DNA of 64,000 bases from Sulfurospirillum tamanense (GCF_016937535.1 NZ_JAFHKK010000006.1:38661-102660), one strand, 5' to 3'. Positions 1-9,256 are shown, numbered from the stretch's first letter. Numbers and translations are program-made. The notes: generated from the letters alone by a model not told the origin.

Positions 1-485
1 TCTAGCCATTTTTCCAGACGGTAACGGTCAAATTTTTCAGTGCGGGCTGCAAATGCAGGGTCAAGGCTCTGGGCGAGGGTTTGCACCGCGGCAATATCTT
101 CAAGCTCAGCATGAACACGGGCTTTCACAGAGGGCGAAATGGGTGGCTTTTCGCTCATTCCCTCTAGCATTGCTTTGAGGTAAAAGCTTGTTCCTCCTAC
201 TAAAATAAGGGGGCTATGGTGTGCTAGGGCAAAAGCTTTTGCTTGGCAGTAAAGCTCAAAAAAGAGTGTCACATTAAAGGGGGTATCGGGCGTGATGACA
301 TCGATGCCAAAATGGGGCACATTGCCCCGTTCTTGTGGTGTGGGTTTGGCAGAGGCAATGTCAATTTCTTTATAAAGAGCCAAAGAGTCTACTGATAAAA
401 TAACACCCTTGTAGTGGTTAGCTAACGCTAACGCTAACGCTGTTTTACCTGAGGCTGTAGGCCCCAAAATAGCCACTTGTTTCAC
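1..485 (-). CDS. miaA: tRNA dimethylallyltransferase, N-terminal part (cut by window edge)
   Basis: MiaA transfers a dimethylallyl group to A37 of tRNAs that read U-starting codons. The first ~161 residues are visible on the reverse strand. They begin with a GTG start and a GPTASGKT P-loop, followed by the DS-x3-Y-x3-DI-x-x-AKP segment typical of the family. The start GTG (483-485) overlaps the TGA stop of the flavoprotein gene upstream (482-484), so the two are probably translationally coupled. Right after the P-loop the DNA carries a run of 6-bp GTTAGC repeats (about 418-441) encoding alternating Ala-Leu. The C-terminal part lies outside the window. Confidence 0.93.
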   Translation of the reverse strand, partial: MKQVAILGPTASGKTALALALANHYKGVILSVDSLALYKEIDIASAKPTPQERGNVPHFGIDVITPDTPFNVTLFFELYCQAKAFALAHHSPLILVGGTSFYLKAMLEGMSEKPPISPSVKARVHAELEDIAAVQTLAQSLDPAFAARTEKFDRYRLEKWL

Positions 486-1726
486 AAACAACCTTGGTAA
501 AATCCAGAAAACAAAAGCACGTCATCGCTTTGATGGTTTTCTAAATCCTCATCAATTAATCGCCCGATAATCTCTCCAAGGGCAGGTCCAAACGTCATGC
601 CAAGCCATCCATACCCCATCCCATAGACCATATTGCGGTACGTGCTATCGCGTCCAATAAGAGGCATATCATTTGGCGTAAGGGGGCGAAACCCTGCCCA
701 GTAGCGGGGGTTTTGAAGTTCAAATTTCACGGTATGTGTTTTAAGGTTGGCAAGAATACTTTGCACACGTTTCATGTTAATGTCAGGATTTGATGTTCCA
801 ATTTCTAGCTTGGAGGTGAGGCGCATGTCATGTTGGCGTGGCGTGGCGATGATGAAAAGGTCATTAAACATGACACATTGTTTAGGTTTAATGCTCTCTT
901 CCATCTCAAAGGTGATGTTGTAGCCTTTGGCGGGAATGAGCATTAAAGGGGTGCCAAGCTTGGCTGCAAGAGCGGTGTGATGTCCCGAAGCCAGAATAAA
1001 AGTATCTGCTTCATAAGTGCGTGTTTTGCTACGTGCGCTTTTAATCTGTTTTGGGCCAACGTCAAAATCTACAATCTCCTCGCCTGAAACAAAGCAGACG
1101 CCTTTGCGTACTAATAAGGCTTTGAGTTGCTCCATGAGGCGCCCTGGATCAAGGCGTCCGTTACGTTTGAGATGAATCACTCCTTCGATATTGGGTGCAA
1201 CAAAGCCTAGCCGCTCTTTGGCAGAAGCATAATCCAATACTTCATATTTACTAGAATCTGTAGCATGGCGAAGTTTTTCACGGTAGCTTTCAGCCTCAGT
1301 GAAGACAAGCATGACGCCATCGTGGTGAAAGTCAAAATCAAGGCCCTCTTCTTGGGTGAGACGATGGTAAGCTTGGATACTTTGTTCGCCGTAGCGTTCA
1401 AATAAAATTAACGTTTTTTTTAGGCGTGCGCGGGTAGTGCTGGCCATAAAGCGCACGAGCCAGCGGTAAAAATGCGGGTCAAGATTGGGGCGTAGTACGA
1501 TGGGGCTTTTACCTTGAAGCATCAATTTGAGGGTCTTTGTGATGACGCCAGGCGCGGCCAAAGGAGCTTTTTCAAAGGCAGAAAGCAATCCTGCATTTCC
1601 AAAAGAGGGAGCACTGTTGGTGTCTGTTTGGTTGATGATGGTGACACGGTGCCCCTTGTTTGCCAGTGTATACGCACTTGTGAGCGCTGCGATTCCACCA
1701 CCAATAATGACAACTGATTGGCCCAT
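482..1726 (-). CDS. FAD-dependent D-amino-acid dehydrogenase / oxidoreductase (DadA-like)
   Basis: A flavoprotein of the DAO family that would oxidise an amino acid or imino acid using bound FAD. The N-terminus has the dinucleotide-binding GGGIAA fold (VVIIGGG, residues 5-11). The C-terminus has the GYGWLGMTFGPALGE segment that closes the FAD site in DadA-type enzymes. The reading frame is open to 1777, but the ATG at 1726 is preferred: an AAAAGGAAC ribosome site precedes it, the FAD motif follows at once, and the longer version would translate a TTACATGTAA repeat. About 415 residues. Its stop overlaps the miaA start. The substrate cannot be read from sequence; glycine, sarcosine or a D-amino acid are all possible. 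Confidence 0.82.
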   Translation of the reverse strand: MGQSVVIIGGGIAALTSAYTLANKGHRVTIINQTDTNSAPSFGNAGLLSAFEKAPLAAPGVITKTLKLMLQGKSPIVLRPNLDPHFYRWLVRFMASTTRARLKKTLILFERYGEQSIQAYHRLTQEEGLDFDFHHDGVMLVFTEAESYREKLRHATDSSKYEVLDYASAKERLGFVAPNIEGVIHLKRNGRLDPGRLMEQLKALLVRKGVCFVSGEEIVDFDVGPKQIKSARSKTRTYEADTFILASGHHTALAAKLGTPLMLIPAKGYNITFEMEESIKPKQCVMFNDLFIIATPRQHDMRLTSKLEIGTSNPDINMKRVQSILANLKTHTVKFELQNPRYWAGFRPLTPNDMPLIGRDSTYRNMVYGMGYGWLGMTFGPALGEIIGRLIDEDLENHQSDDVLLFSGFYQGCL

Positions 1727-1814
1727 AATGTTCCTTTTCGGCTTTACATGTAAAGGAATTATACCAAGCTTTCTCAAAACAGCTTTTACGTACCCTAAAA
1801 ACCCTAAAAAATGC

Positions 1815-1820
1815 TACTAT
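1815..1820 (+). promoter_or_regulatory. Extended -10 promoter element (TGcTACTAT)
   Basis: TGcTACTAT at 1812-1820 lies about 30 bp before the start of the glutamate-synthase-like gene and follows a short direct repeat ACCCTAAAA (from about 1792). No clear -35 box is seen, which is usual for sigma-70 promoters in Campylobacterota. This is a pattern match only. Confidence 0.45.
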
Positions 1821-1851
1821 TTCGTGACATATTTGGGGCAAGGAGTGGGTA

Positions 1852-3549
1852 ATGGTGTGGTGGCAGATTGCGTTACTGGTTATTGTGTTTGGGCTCGTTC
1901 AGTTGTTTATTTATGACAAATATGTTCAACGCAAGTCGTCTTTGTTGATTAATTACCCAGTTTTGGCGCGCATGCGGTACGTGTTTGAATTACTCAGAGA
2001 ACCTTTGCGTCAGTATTTTGCTGAAGAGACCTTTTATGAGTCGCGGGATAAGGTCGAATGGGTTTATAAAGCCGCTAAGGATAGAAACCTTTTTCTCTCC
2101 TTCTCAGTCGCACAACCTTTTAGCGGGAGTCGGTTTATTATCAAAAATGCTAACAGGGTATTAAACACCGAAGAAGTGAGTGAAGATTTTTCGCAAACCT
2201 TTGGGAAGGAGTGTCAGATACCCTACGTGAGCCCTTCAGTCATTGTGCGATCAGCCATGAGTGATGGTGCTCTTAGCCCTGAAGCAACCCGCTCTTTTGC
2301 GATGGGTGCTTTAAAGGGAAAATTTCCCGTTAATACAGGCGAGGGTGGTTTGACGTCTAATTATTTTTTTACCCATCGTCCCACCAGTGAGCGTTTAGCC
2401 TACCTTGAAAGTCTGGAAGGCACCGCCCTTCAAAAAGGGCTTTACCGTCTTGTTAAAAAACTCTTTAACGGGGCGATTGCTTCACGTTTATACCGAAAGC
2501 TTGCCCTTGCAGGAACAAAAGCCAAAGATAGCTTTATTCTTGATACTGATTCGCTTTTGTTGTACCGCATTAATTGGAGCGCTCCTTTGGAGGTGTTTCC
2601 TAAAACAGTTCCCGAAGACATTCCTGATATTGTGTTGCAAATTGGCTCAGGGTTGTACGGCGTGCGCAAAGAAGACCACAGTTTTGACCCCCAGCGCTAC
2701 GAAAAAGTGATGCGCTTTTGCAAGATGACGGAAGTAAAAATTGCCCAAGGGGCAAAACAAACGGGTGGAAAAATCATAAGTGAAAAAGTCACAGATGATG
2801 TCGCCTACTACCGTGGTGTGGAAGCAGGGAAAGACTTGATGAGCCCAAACCGTTTTCCTTATGCCAACACTCTGGAGGAACTTTTGGGTTTTGTTGCAAC
2901 ACTTAAAGAGATTTCAAAAAAGCCTGTGGGAATTAAGATTGTTATCTCTGATGTGGAGCAACTGGATGATTTGATGGTGGCCATTAAAGGGCGCAAAGGT
3001 GCAGGTGGTGCTATTCCCGATTTTATCACCGTAGACGGAGGAGACGGCGGAAGCGCTACCGCTCCTTTGGAGCTTATGGAGAGCGTGGGGTTGAGCCTTA
3101 TTAATTCTTTGTATTTGTTGGATTTTTATTTGCGTATGCACCAACTTCGCGACAAGATAAAAATCATTGGCAGTGGAAAAATCCTCACCCCAGATGATGT
3201 GGCAATTGCCCTTTGTATGGGGGCAGACATGGTGGGGATTGCTAGGGGATTTATGATGAGTGGCGGATGCATTCGTGCGCGCCATTGTTCGGGTGCAGAG
3301 GGTAAAAAATGCCCCGTGGGTATGGCAACACAAGACAGAAAAAAACGTCTTTCTTATTTGGTGTTGCAAAAATCTCACCACATTGCTAACTACCATAGGC
3401 AACTCCTTCAAGGGCTTCGAACGATTTTGGCCGTAACGGGTGAAGCGCACATCTCAAAGCTTTCACGAAAACACCTTGCTTTTCGAGATGTGCGTGGCGA
3501 GCTTTTTTTTGATGTTGACACCTATTTCCAAAATAAGTTACATGTATAG
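1852..3549 (+). CDS. Glutamate-synthase-related FMN/Fe-S protein with membrane anchor
   Basis: A 565-residue protein resembling the FMN-binding synthase domain of ferredoxin-dependent glutamate synthase, without the amidotransferase domain. Residues ~4-21 form a hydrophobic anchor. The central and C-terminal region is a TIM barrel with GGDGGSATAPLE and IGSGKILTPDDVAIALCMGADMV-type phosphate-binding segments. Three cysteines (C-x5-C-x7-C, near residues 480-496) match the Fe-S ligands of glutamate synthases. Stand-alone proteins of this type are widespread, and their reaction is not settled. The last codons run into an imperfect TTACATGTAT repeat. It stands divergent from the DadA-like gene. 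Confidence 0.85.
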   Translation: MVWWQIALLVIVFGLVQLFIYDKYVQRKSSLLINYPVLARMRYVFELLREPLRQYFAEETFYESRDKVEWVYKAAKDRNLFLSFSVAQPFSGSRFIIKNANRVLNTEEVSEDFSQTFGKECQIPYVSPSVIVRSAMSDGALSPEATRSFAMGALKGKFPVNTGEGGLTSNYFFTHRPTSERLAYLESLEGTALQKGLYRLVKKLFNGAIASRLYRKLALAGTKAKDSFILDTDSLLLYRINWSAPLEVFPKTVPEDIPDIVLQIGSGLYGVRKEDHSFDPQRYEKVMRFCKMTEVKIAQGAKQTGGKIISEKVTDDVAYYRGVEAGKDLMSPNRFPYANTLEELLGFVATLKEISKKPVGIKIVISDVEQLDDLMVAIKGRKGAGGAIPDFITVDGGDGGSATAPLELMESVGLSLINSLYLLDFYLRMHQLRDKIKIIGSGKILTPDDVAIALCMGADMVGIARGFMMSGGCIRARHCSGAEGKKCPVGMATQDRKKRLSYLVLQKSHHIANYHRQLLQGLRTILAVTGEAHISKLSRKHLAFRDVRGELFFDVDTYFQNKLHV

Positions 3550-3630
3550 ATTCTTTACATGTAAAGCGATAATCTTTGTCTAATGCGCAATCGGGTAGAA
3601 TCAAGGTTTATTAATTTTCAAAGGAGTGAT

Positions 3631-4506
3631 GTGGAACGTTTTATGAGGGTGCTTAAAGATATTAATGAGCTTATTATGTTCAAGCATTCAGTGTTTGCAC
3701 TTCCTTTTATTTTTGTAGCAATGATTGTGGCAAGTCATGTGCAAAATGGGTCGGTGTGGTTTGGTTGGAAACTTCTCTTTTTTGGGCTCATAGCTGCCGT
3801 GAGCGCGCGTAATTTTGCCATGGGATTTAACCGCTACGCAGACCGTGACATCGACAAAGGCAACCCGCGCACTGCTTCGCGCCCCAGTGTGGATGGACGC
3901 ATTGGTGTGCGCAATATGCAGCTTTTCATTGCCTTTAATGGAGGGATTTTTGTGTTGAGTGCGTGGTTGATTAATCCTTTGGCTTTTTATCTCAGTGTTC
4001 CTATTTTGTGTGTCCTTGGCGGGTATTCACTCTTTAAACGCTTTAGCCCTTTGGCGCATTTGGTACTGGGGCTTTCCTTGGGTCTTGCGCCTATTGCGGG
4101 AGTGGTGGCGGTCAGTGAGTATATTCCCTTGTGGGCAGGATTGCTCTCTTTAGGGGTTGTGTTTTGGGTGGCGGGATTTGATTTACTTTATGCGTTGCAA
4201 GACATGGAGTACGACAAGGCAAACAAGCTTCACTCCATCCCTTCTCATTTTGGCAAAGAGGCTACTTTTTTTATCTCTAAATTATTTCACACACTAGCGG
4301 TGCTGTTTTGGGCGCTTTTTGGGTGGGCTGTTGGGCTTGGGGTGCTTGGGTGGTTGGGTGTGATTGCGTGCGCGGCTATTTTGGCTCAAGAACACCGCAT
4401 TGTGGCGCGGGATTTTAGTAAAATCGATCGCGCCTTTTTTACTCTCAATGGCTATCTTGGCATCTTGTTTTTTTGTTTTGTCTTTTTGGACAGACTAGGA
4501 GCTTAA
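3631..4506 (+). CDS. mqnP: UbiA-family menaquinone prenyltransferase MqnP
   Basis: A polytopic membrane prenyltransferase expected to attach the isoprenoid tail in the futalosine pathway of menaquinone synthesis, the route used by Campylobacterota. It has the two Asp-rich UbiA motifs: NRYADRDID near residue 65-73 and D-MEY-D near residue 190. About eight hydrophobic segments are visible. The open frame begins at 3583, but the GTG at 3631 is chosen because AAGGAG lies 5 nt before it; the ATG at 3643 would be too far from that site. The next gene starts one base after the stop, so this heads a tight operon running to 6223. Confidence 0.85.
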   Translation: MERFMRVLKDINELIMFKHSVFALPFIFVAMIVASHVQNGSVWFGWKLLFFGLIAAVSARNFAMGFNRYADRDIDKGNPRTASRPSVDGRIGVRNMQLFIAFNGGIFVLSAWLINPLAFYLSVPILCVLGGYSLFKRFSPLAHLVLGLSLGLAPIAGVVAVSEYIPLWAGLLSLGVVFWVAGFDLLYALQDMEYDKANKLHSIPSHFGKEATFFISKLFHTLAVLFWALFGWAVGLGVLGWLGVIACAAILAQEHRIVARDFSKIDRAFFTLNGYLGILFFCFVFLDRLGA

Positions 4507-4507
4507 A

Positions 4508-5029
4508 ATGCCACGCCTTGTTAATGCCCCTTTAAAAATTGCCTTTGAGCCTGTTGTTGATGAAGCCCTTTACATCAAAGAGTTTGAAAAACTCTCTTTT
4601 AGTGATGAAGATCCTGTGGGGCAATGGTTGAAAATTGCCAAGGCGCGAGGAGAAACAGGGGAAAGTGACCCAGTGCTCCTGACGCTCATGGTGGAGCTTC
4701 ACCGAAAAATCGATTCTTTAGGCGCTTACGTGCGCAATGAACAGACCCAGTACCTTGCTTTGGCCAAACACGCAGAGATTGACCAAATTGGGTTTGAGTA
4801 TTTTCACCTGGAAGTTCCTGTTTTGGAAACGGGAAAGCGTTATTACGGTAGGATTTTGATGCCGGTATTCCCCAAGCGGGAATTCCCCCTTTTTTTTGAA
4901 GCAGAGGGCAAAGATTTGGCTAAAATGGTGCGATTGCATGAGGGTGATGAGAGCGATTGGAACGCCTATGTTATGGCGCGCGAACGGATAATGATACGAC
5001 AAATAAAGGCGAAACGCGATGGATTTTGA
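4508..5029 (+). CDS. Conserved hypothetical protein (possible PilZ-like)
   Basis: A 173-residue cytoplasmic protein with no signal peptide. The first ~90 residues are helical, with a segment around DPVLLTLMVELHRKID-SLG (60-78). The second half looks like a beta-rich barrel (residues ~95-150). This helix-then-barrel arrangement, with a conserved Leu-rich ELxRKID helix, recalls atypical (tetrameric) PilZ proteins of Proteobacteria, but I do not see a convincing RxxxR/DxSxxG c-di-GMP motif, so no function is assigned. It lies 1 bp after mqnP, and its end overlaps the next gene by 11 bp. Confidence 0.72.
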   Translation: MPRLVNAPLKIAFEPVVDEALYIKEFEKLSFSDEDPVGQWLKIAKARGETGESDPVLLTLMVELHRKIDSLGAYVRNEQTQYLALAKHAEIDQIGFEYFHLEVPVLETGKRYYGRILMPVFPKREFPLFFEAEGKDLAKMVRLHEGDESDWNAYVMARERIMIRQIKAKRDGF

Positions 5030-5525
5030 CCTTTTAGTGTATGCGGGTATTGGGGCATTGTTGCTTCTTATTTTTTTAATGGTCTATTTTAAAGACAGTG
5101 AAAGTGCACAAAAATTCTCAAAATTTGAACGCATGGTAGAAGAGTTAATGCAACAAAACCACCAATTGCGTCGTGAAATGCTAGAGCAAAATAAACAGAT
5201 AAAAGCCAAAGAAGCGGCATTTGAAGAGTATTTTCACAAACGTGTACAAGAAGAGATTAACACCAATGTGATGCCACTGCTTAACTCTTTGCGCGAGATT
5301 GAAAACATCATGCAAAACTTTCAAGAAGAGCAACAAGATAGGCTTAGTTCTCTAGAGGAACGCACTAAAACGATTAACCGCTTTGCTGCTCCTTCGGCTA
5401 CCTCTAACGAAAAACAAGTGATTACCCTATTTAAAGAGGGCAAAAAAGAGCACGAGATTGCCAAAGAATTGCGACTTGGTCTTGGTGAGGTGCAGTTTAT
5501 TTTGAAGATGAATTACCTCAAATGA
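5019..5525 (+). CDS. Membrane-anchored coiled-coil protein with C-terminal helix-turn-helix-like region
   Basis: 168 residues. One transmembrane helix (about 5-24) is followed by a long Glu/Gln/Lys-rich coiled coil (about 35-125), then a short C-terminal domain (EKQVITLFKEGKKEHEIAKELRLG) that reads like a helix-turn-helix. The layout matches small DUF2802/DUF6115-type proteins that sit among flagellar or envelope genes in Campylobacterota; their role is unknown to me. It overlaps the genes on both sides (11 bp and 4 bp, the latter ATGA), so it is translated with them. Confidence 0.75.
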   Translation: MDFDLLVYAGIGALLLLIFLMVYFKDSESAQKFSKFERMVEELMQQNHQLRREMLEQNKQIKAKEAAFEEYFHKRVQEEINTNVMPLLNSLREIENIMQNFQEEQQDRLSSLEERTKTINRFAAPSATSNEKQVITLFKEGKKEHEIAKELRLGLGEVQFILKMNYLK

Positions 5526-6223
5526 TACACTCCTCATGGGAGCCAGTCCTCAAAAAAGCGTATAGAGCACTTTCGCCTGATTATCGTGCTTTTTTAGAAA
5601 AAAAAGAGGGATACTTTCCTGTGGATTTTTTAGCGGCGTTTGGCTCTCTTTCGCGGGCTAACACTAAAGCTATTTTGTTTGGACAAGACCCCTATCCTAG
5701 GCGTGAAAGTGCTATTGGGTATGCGTTTATTGATGGGGCAGTGGAGGGGTTGTTTTCACCTTCTGGGTTTTCAAAACCAGTAAACCGTGCCACAAGTTTG
5801 CGCAATTTTCTTAAAATGCAACTGCTAGCTCAAGGGCTTTTATCGCCCGATAATCTCTCTCAATCAGCGATTTCTAACGTAGACAAACAGGGGTTGATTG
5901 GCACTATGGAAACGTTGCGCCAAAACTTTGAACATGAGGGAATTTTGCTTTTAAATACGGCATTAATCTTTACATGTAAAGAAGAAACATCTTTACATGT
6001 AAAGATGTTTAAGCCTTTCATGCAAGCTCTTTTGAGCGAGCTCTCAGGAGATAATAAAGAGTTGATTTTGTTTGGAAATTTAGCCAAAGAGGTGGAAAAG
6101 CTTTTACCAACCTCGCACGGCTACACGCTGATTAAAACCCTGCACCCTTACAACATTGGATTTATCCATGATGCAAAGGTGCAGGCGTATTTTGCTCCAA
6201 AGCGCCTTTTGGAAAAGCGCTAG
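5522..6223 (+). CDS. Divergent uracil-DNA glycosylase superfamily protein
   Basis: Expected to remove uracil from DNA. GQDPYP (around residue 55) carries the water-activating Asp of family-1 glycosylases. A SLRNFLK segment matches the Pro/Ser loop position, LLLNTAL matches the uracil-binding Asn strand, and LHPYN stands where HPSP normally is. The His of GQDPYH is Pro here and the HPSP loop is altered, so this is not a standard Ung. Between residues ~149 and 166 two TTACATGTAA repeats encode FTCK and SLHVK in what is normally a conserved loop. The start overlaps the upstream stop (ATGA). The 3' end overlaps the convergent MCP gene by 4 bp. Chromosomal ung function is plausible but unproven. 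Confidence 0.82.
   Translation: MIHSSWEPVLKKAYRALSPDYRAFLEKKEGYFPVDFLAAFGSLSRANTKAILFGQDPYPRRESAIGYAFIDGAVEGLFSPSGFSKPVNRATSLRNFLKMQLLAQGLLSPDNLSQSAISNVDKQGLIGTMETLRQNFEHEGILLLNTALIFTCKEETSLHVKMFKPFMQALLSELSGDNKELILFGNLAKEVEKLLPTSHGYTLIKTLHPYNIGFIHDAKVQAYFAPKRLLEKR
5966..6006. repeat. Two close copies of the CTTTACATGTAAAG palindrome
   Basis: Two perfect 14-bp palindromes (cores 5970-5979 and 5993-6002) lie 13 bp apart core to core inside the glycosylase gene. Each sits within a longer direct repeat, ATCTTTACATGTAAAGA. They are read in different frames (FTCK, then LHVK). Confidence 0.9.
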
Positions 6224-7641
6224 AGTTTCTCTTTTTTCTTCTCTTCCACCATTTGGTCTAGCAAGACAAAGAGTTTAGCACTCGCCTCCTCGGCTTGCTT
6301 AAAGCGGTTAACAAATGTGTGCATATTGTCCATAGTATAGCCATTGGTAGCACTTTGGACGTTATGATTAATGTATTCGTGGACAGCAAGGTGAGGCTCA
6401 TGGATGAGCCCGTAAGCTCTGGTTTCCTCAAAGCGCTCTTTTCCTGTGTTTGTATACCATTTTGCAAAGCGACATGCAGTTGCTTCGATTTGTTCTTTAT
6501 CGCACCGTTCATTAATGACGCAATTGTATGCATTAATTTTGTAAACAATATGATCAAGTTTTGCAAGAATGGTAAAGGTTTTGTTTTCCATACTGTAAGA
6601 GATGGCGGCCGTGTGGTTGGCATTGACGTTGAAATTATTTAATGTTTCCTCAAACTTCACAACATTTGTTCCTGCTGTTTCGGCAATGCCGTTAATGCGG
6701 TCAGAGTTGGCATTGATTTCATTGGTTTCTTGTTGCAAGGTTTGGATGGTGATGGAGATTTCTTGGGTCGCTTTTTGGGTGCGCTCAGCCAATTTGCGCA
6801 CTTCATCAGCTACAACGGCAAATCCGCGTCCGTGTTCACCTGCGCGTGCGGCTTCGATGGCGGCATTGAGGGCTAAAAGGTTTGTTTGGTCAGCAATGTC
6901 TTTAATGAGGCTCACCACGGAAGAGATTTCGGCAGTGCGTTCACTAAGGCTCTTGATGGCTTCATCGGTGCGCGCAATGAGTTGTGTGAGCTCTTGCACA
7001 TCACTAGCTAGCGCGTTGACCGTAGAGAGGCTCTCGTTGGATCTTCTTGCGGTGTCCGTTGCTGTTTCGGTGATGCGAGCCATCTCTTCGATGCTGTAGG
7101 TCAAATCTGCCTGCACATTTTCAATGCCTGCATTTCCGTTGCCCAATTGTCCGAATTTTTCTGAAAGCACACCGCGCACTTTTCCTTTTTGTCCTGCATG
7201 AATACCTTCAACACCTTTAGTGAAAGCTTTGGCATTGTTGGCAAAAAGGCCACGAAACCCTTCGTTAAAAAGATTACGGTACGCCTTGCCTTCGCTGGCC
7301 GCTTTAACGGAAGTGTTGGCTTCACGCTGGAGAGCTTCGACTTGATCAAGAAGATCGTTGATAGCCCACGCCACCTTACCTAGAGGCTTTTTTGGGTCAA
7401 TATCTACGATACGAGGTTCGAGATTGCCATTGGCGGCTTCTTGGGTGACAGCAAGTATTTTTTCATAAATATCCGCGTCTACTTCCATTTTTTTGGTCGA
7501 ACCAAAAAACCCTCCTGCAAAAAGACCAAGGGCTAAGGTTCCTCCAAGAAGAGCGTCGCCCCCTAAGGTGCTAAACCCAAAAACAAGAGCCAAAACACCA
7601 AGGAGTTTAGGATCGTTGAAGCGCATTAACAAGCTGGTCAT
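6220..7641 (-). CDS. Methyl-accepting chemotaxis protein with C-terminal zinc-binding CZB domain
   Basis: A chemoreceptor signalling to CheA/CheW. Residues ~13-45 form a short hydrophobic hairpin (two membrane segments with almost no periplasmic loop), then a HAMP-like linker. The MCP signalling domain has the hairpin tip around [18 protein letters not shown] (~250-270). The last ~125 residues form a CZB domain: KLDH, then CRFAKWY, then [10 protein letters not shown] supply the three-His-one-Cys zinc site (the usual CxFGxW has Ala for Gly). No ligand domain is present; sensing is probably supplied by the PAS protein encoded just upstream, whose gene overlaps this one by 35 bp. Compare CetA of C. 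jejuni. An in-frame ATG at 7626 is an alternative start. Confidence 0.9.
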   Translation of the reverse strand: MTSLLMRFNDPKLLGVLALVFGFSTLGGDALLGGTLALGLFAGGFFGSTKKMEVDADIYEKILAVTQEAANGNLEPRIVDIDPKKPLGKVAWAINDLLDQVEALQREANTSVKAASEGKAYRNLFNEGFRGLFANNAKAFTKGVEGIHAGQKGKVRGVLSEKFGQLGNGNAGIENVQADLTYSIEEMARITETATDTARRSNESLSTVNALASDVQELTQLIARTDEAIKSLSERTAEISSVVSLIKDIADQTNLLALNAAIEAARAGEHGRGFAVVADEVRKLAERTQKATQEISITIQTLQQETNEINANSDRINGIAETAGTNVVKFEETLNNFNVNANHTAAISYSMENKTFTILAKLDHIVYKINAYNCVINERCDKEQIEATACRFAKWYTNTGKERFEETRAYGLIHEPHLAVHEYINHNVQSATNGYTMDNMHTFVNRFKQAEEASAKLFVLLDQMVEEKKKEKL

Positions 7642-8119
7642 AGCTCACTCCTTTTGTGTTAAGTAATTGTTTCATGTGGGCTTCTGCAGCTTCAATACCA
7701 CCGCTTTTTTCTTTAGCAAGGAGCTCCTGATAAAGCGGGATAATGGCTTGCAGTGCTTTTGGGTTGGGTTTTCGGCGCACGGAGTAGTACCCAACAGTAG
7801 TGCCATTGCGATCAAGAGAAGCCGTCACATTGGCAAAAACCCAATAATAGGACCCATCAAAGCTCATGTTTTTCACATAGGCAAAAATTTCCTCTTTGTT
7901 TTTGATGCGTTCCCAGAGTAGTTTGAAGATATAACGAGGCATGTCAGGATGTCTGACAATGCTGTGGGGCTTGCCGAGTATTTCTTGTTCGGTGGCGCCA
8001 ACAATTTCAATAAAGGGGAGATTACAATAGGTGATGCGACCATGGGTGTCGGTCTTGGAAACCAAGAAGGCGTCATCCCTGACTTGTCGCTCCGTGCTGG
8101 TTGGAGTAGGACGTTTCAT
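7607..8119 (-). CDS. PAS-domain sensor protein (CetB/Aer-like)
   Basis: A 170-residue soluble protein built around one PAS domain (about 18-120). It carries the Aer/CetB-type segments [35 protein letters not shown] and [14 protein letters not shown]. In Aer and CetB such domains bind FAD and report redox or respiratory state. It lacks transmembrane and signalling domains, so it must act through a partner. The MCP gene directly downstream, overlapping it by 35 bp, is the obvious one. FAD binding and energy taxis are inferred from the family. Confidence 0.88.
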   Translation of the reverse strand: MKRPTPTSTERQVRDDAFLVSKTDTHGRITYCNLPFIEIVGATEQEILGKPHSIVRHPDMPRYIFKLLWERIKNKEEIFAYVKNMSFDGSYYWVFANVTASLDRNGTTVGYYSVRRKPNPKALQAIIPLYQELLAKEKSGGIEAAEAHMKQLLNTKGVSYDQLVNALQRS

Positions 8120-8223
8120 GATAAAATTATTCCTTTGATAAAAATATAAATATAAACAGTCAATTGTAGCTTTGGCAGGATTAAAAGGTGCTTTACTCCA
8201 GGCCTAATGGCAAAAATCTTAGG

Positions 8224-8229
8224 TATAAT
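8224..8229 (+). promoter_or_regulatory. -10 promoter element for moaA
   Basis: GGTATAAT at 8222-8229, about 47 bp before the moaA ATG, in the divergent gap between the PAS gene and moaA. It is followed by a small GCAA-A5-TTGC inverted repeat. Pattern match only. Confidence 0.5.
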
Positions 8230-8276
8230 GCAAAAAAATTGCGCTAAGCTTTTGAAAAAGAGAACAAAGGTGGAGT

Positions 8277-9245
8277 ATGTTAATTGATGGTCATGGAAGA
8301 GAAGTAAGCTATTTAAGGGTCTCTGTTACGGAACGGTGCAATTTTCGGTGTCAATATTGCATGCCAGAGAAGCCATTTTCTTGGGTGCCCAAAGAGAAGT
8401 TATTGAGTTTTGAAGAACTGTTTTTGTTTATCAAAGTGGCGATTGATGAGGGGATTAAAAAAATTCGCATCACGGGCGGTGAACCGCTTTTGCGCCACGG
8501 ACTGGACGAGTTTATTGGGATGATTAATGCTTATAAAAGTGGCCTAGACATTGCACTGACAACCAACGGTTTTTTACTCGCAGACGTAGCCCAAAAGCTT
8601 TATGATGCGGGATTAAAGCGGGTGAATATTTCACTGGATTCACTGAAGCCTGAAGTGGCAAAACAAGTGGCTCAAAAAGAGGTCCTTGGACGCGTTCTTG
8701 GAGGCATTGAAGCTGCCCGTTTGGCAGGTATACATGTAAAGATTAATACCGTGCCTATGCGGGGTATTAATGACACAGAACTGCTTGACATTATGGAATA
8801 CGCTAAAGCCCGCAATATGCCCATTCGGTTTATCGAGTACATGGAAAACCACCATGCCAATCCTGACCTTAAGGGCCTTAAGTCTGAGGAGATAAAAGCC
8901 ATTATTGGCACCAAATATGCCTTTGAAGAGATGGGACGTCAGGGTGCTAGCCCCGCACAACTCTACCGCCTAGAAGACGGGTACGTCTTTGGCATCATCG
9001 ACCCGCACAAGCACGATTTTTGCGAAACCTGTAACCGCATTCGTTTGACCGCAGAGGGAATGCTCATTCCGTGTTTGTATTTTGATGAAGCCATGAGCAT
9101 TAAAGACGCGGTACGCAAGGGTGATGTGGCAGGCGCCGCAGAAGTACTGCGCACGGTGCTTGCGAATAAACCTGAAAAAAACCGCTGGAGCGAAGACCAA
9201 GAAAACCAAAGCAGTGACCGCGCCTTTTACCAAACGGGAGGCTAG
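8277..9245 (+). CDS. moaA: GTP 3',8-cyclase, molybdenum cofactor biosynthesis
   Basis: A radical SAM enzyme that converts GTP to the cyclic intermediate on the way to molybdopterin. The N-terminal cluster is C-x3-C-x2-C (CNFRCQYC, residues 21-28). The C-terminal cluster motif is [19 protein letters not shown] (about 250-268). The chain ends in Gly-Gly, as active MoaA tails do. 322 residues, normal length. Molybdoenzymes are common in respiring Campylobacterota. A near-match palindrome (ATACATGTAA, 8730-8739) encodes GIHVK. A promoter for queF lies within 10 bp of its stop. Confidence 0.96.
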   Translation: MLIDGHGREVSYLRVSVTERCNFRCQYCMPEKPFSWVPKEKLLSFEELFLFIKVAIDEGIKKIRITGGEPLLRHGLDEFIGMINAYKSGLDIALTTNGFLLADVAQKLYDAGLKRVNISLDSLKPEVAKQVAQKEVLGRVLGGIEAARLAGIHVKINTVPMRGINDTELLDIMEYAKARNMPIRFIEYMENHHANPDLKGLKSEEIKAIIGTKYAFEEMGRQGASPAQLYRLEDGYVFGIIDPHKHDFCETCNRIRLTAEGMLIPCLYFDEAMSIKDAVRKGDVAGAAEVLRTVLANKPEKNRWSEDQENQSSDRAFYQTGG

Positions 9246-9250
9246 TGTGC

Positions 9251-9256
9251 TATAAT
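9251..9256 (+). promoter_or_regulatory. Extended -10 promoter for the queF operon
   Basis: TGcTATAAT (9248-9256) begins three bases after the moaA stop. Transcription would start near 9263 and give a leader of about 155 nt before queF. No good -35 is seen. Confidence 0.55.
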
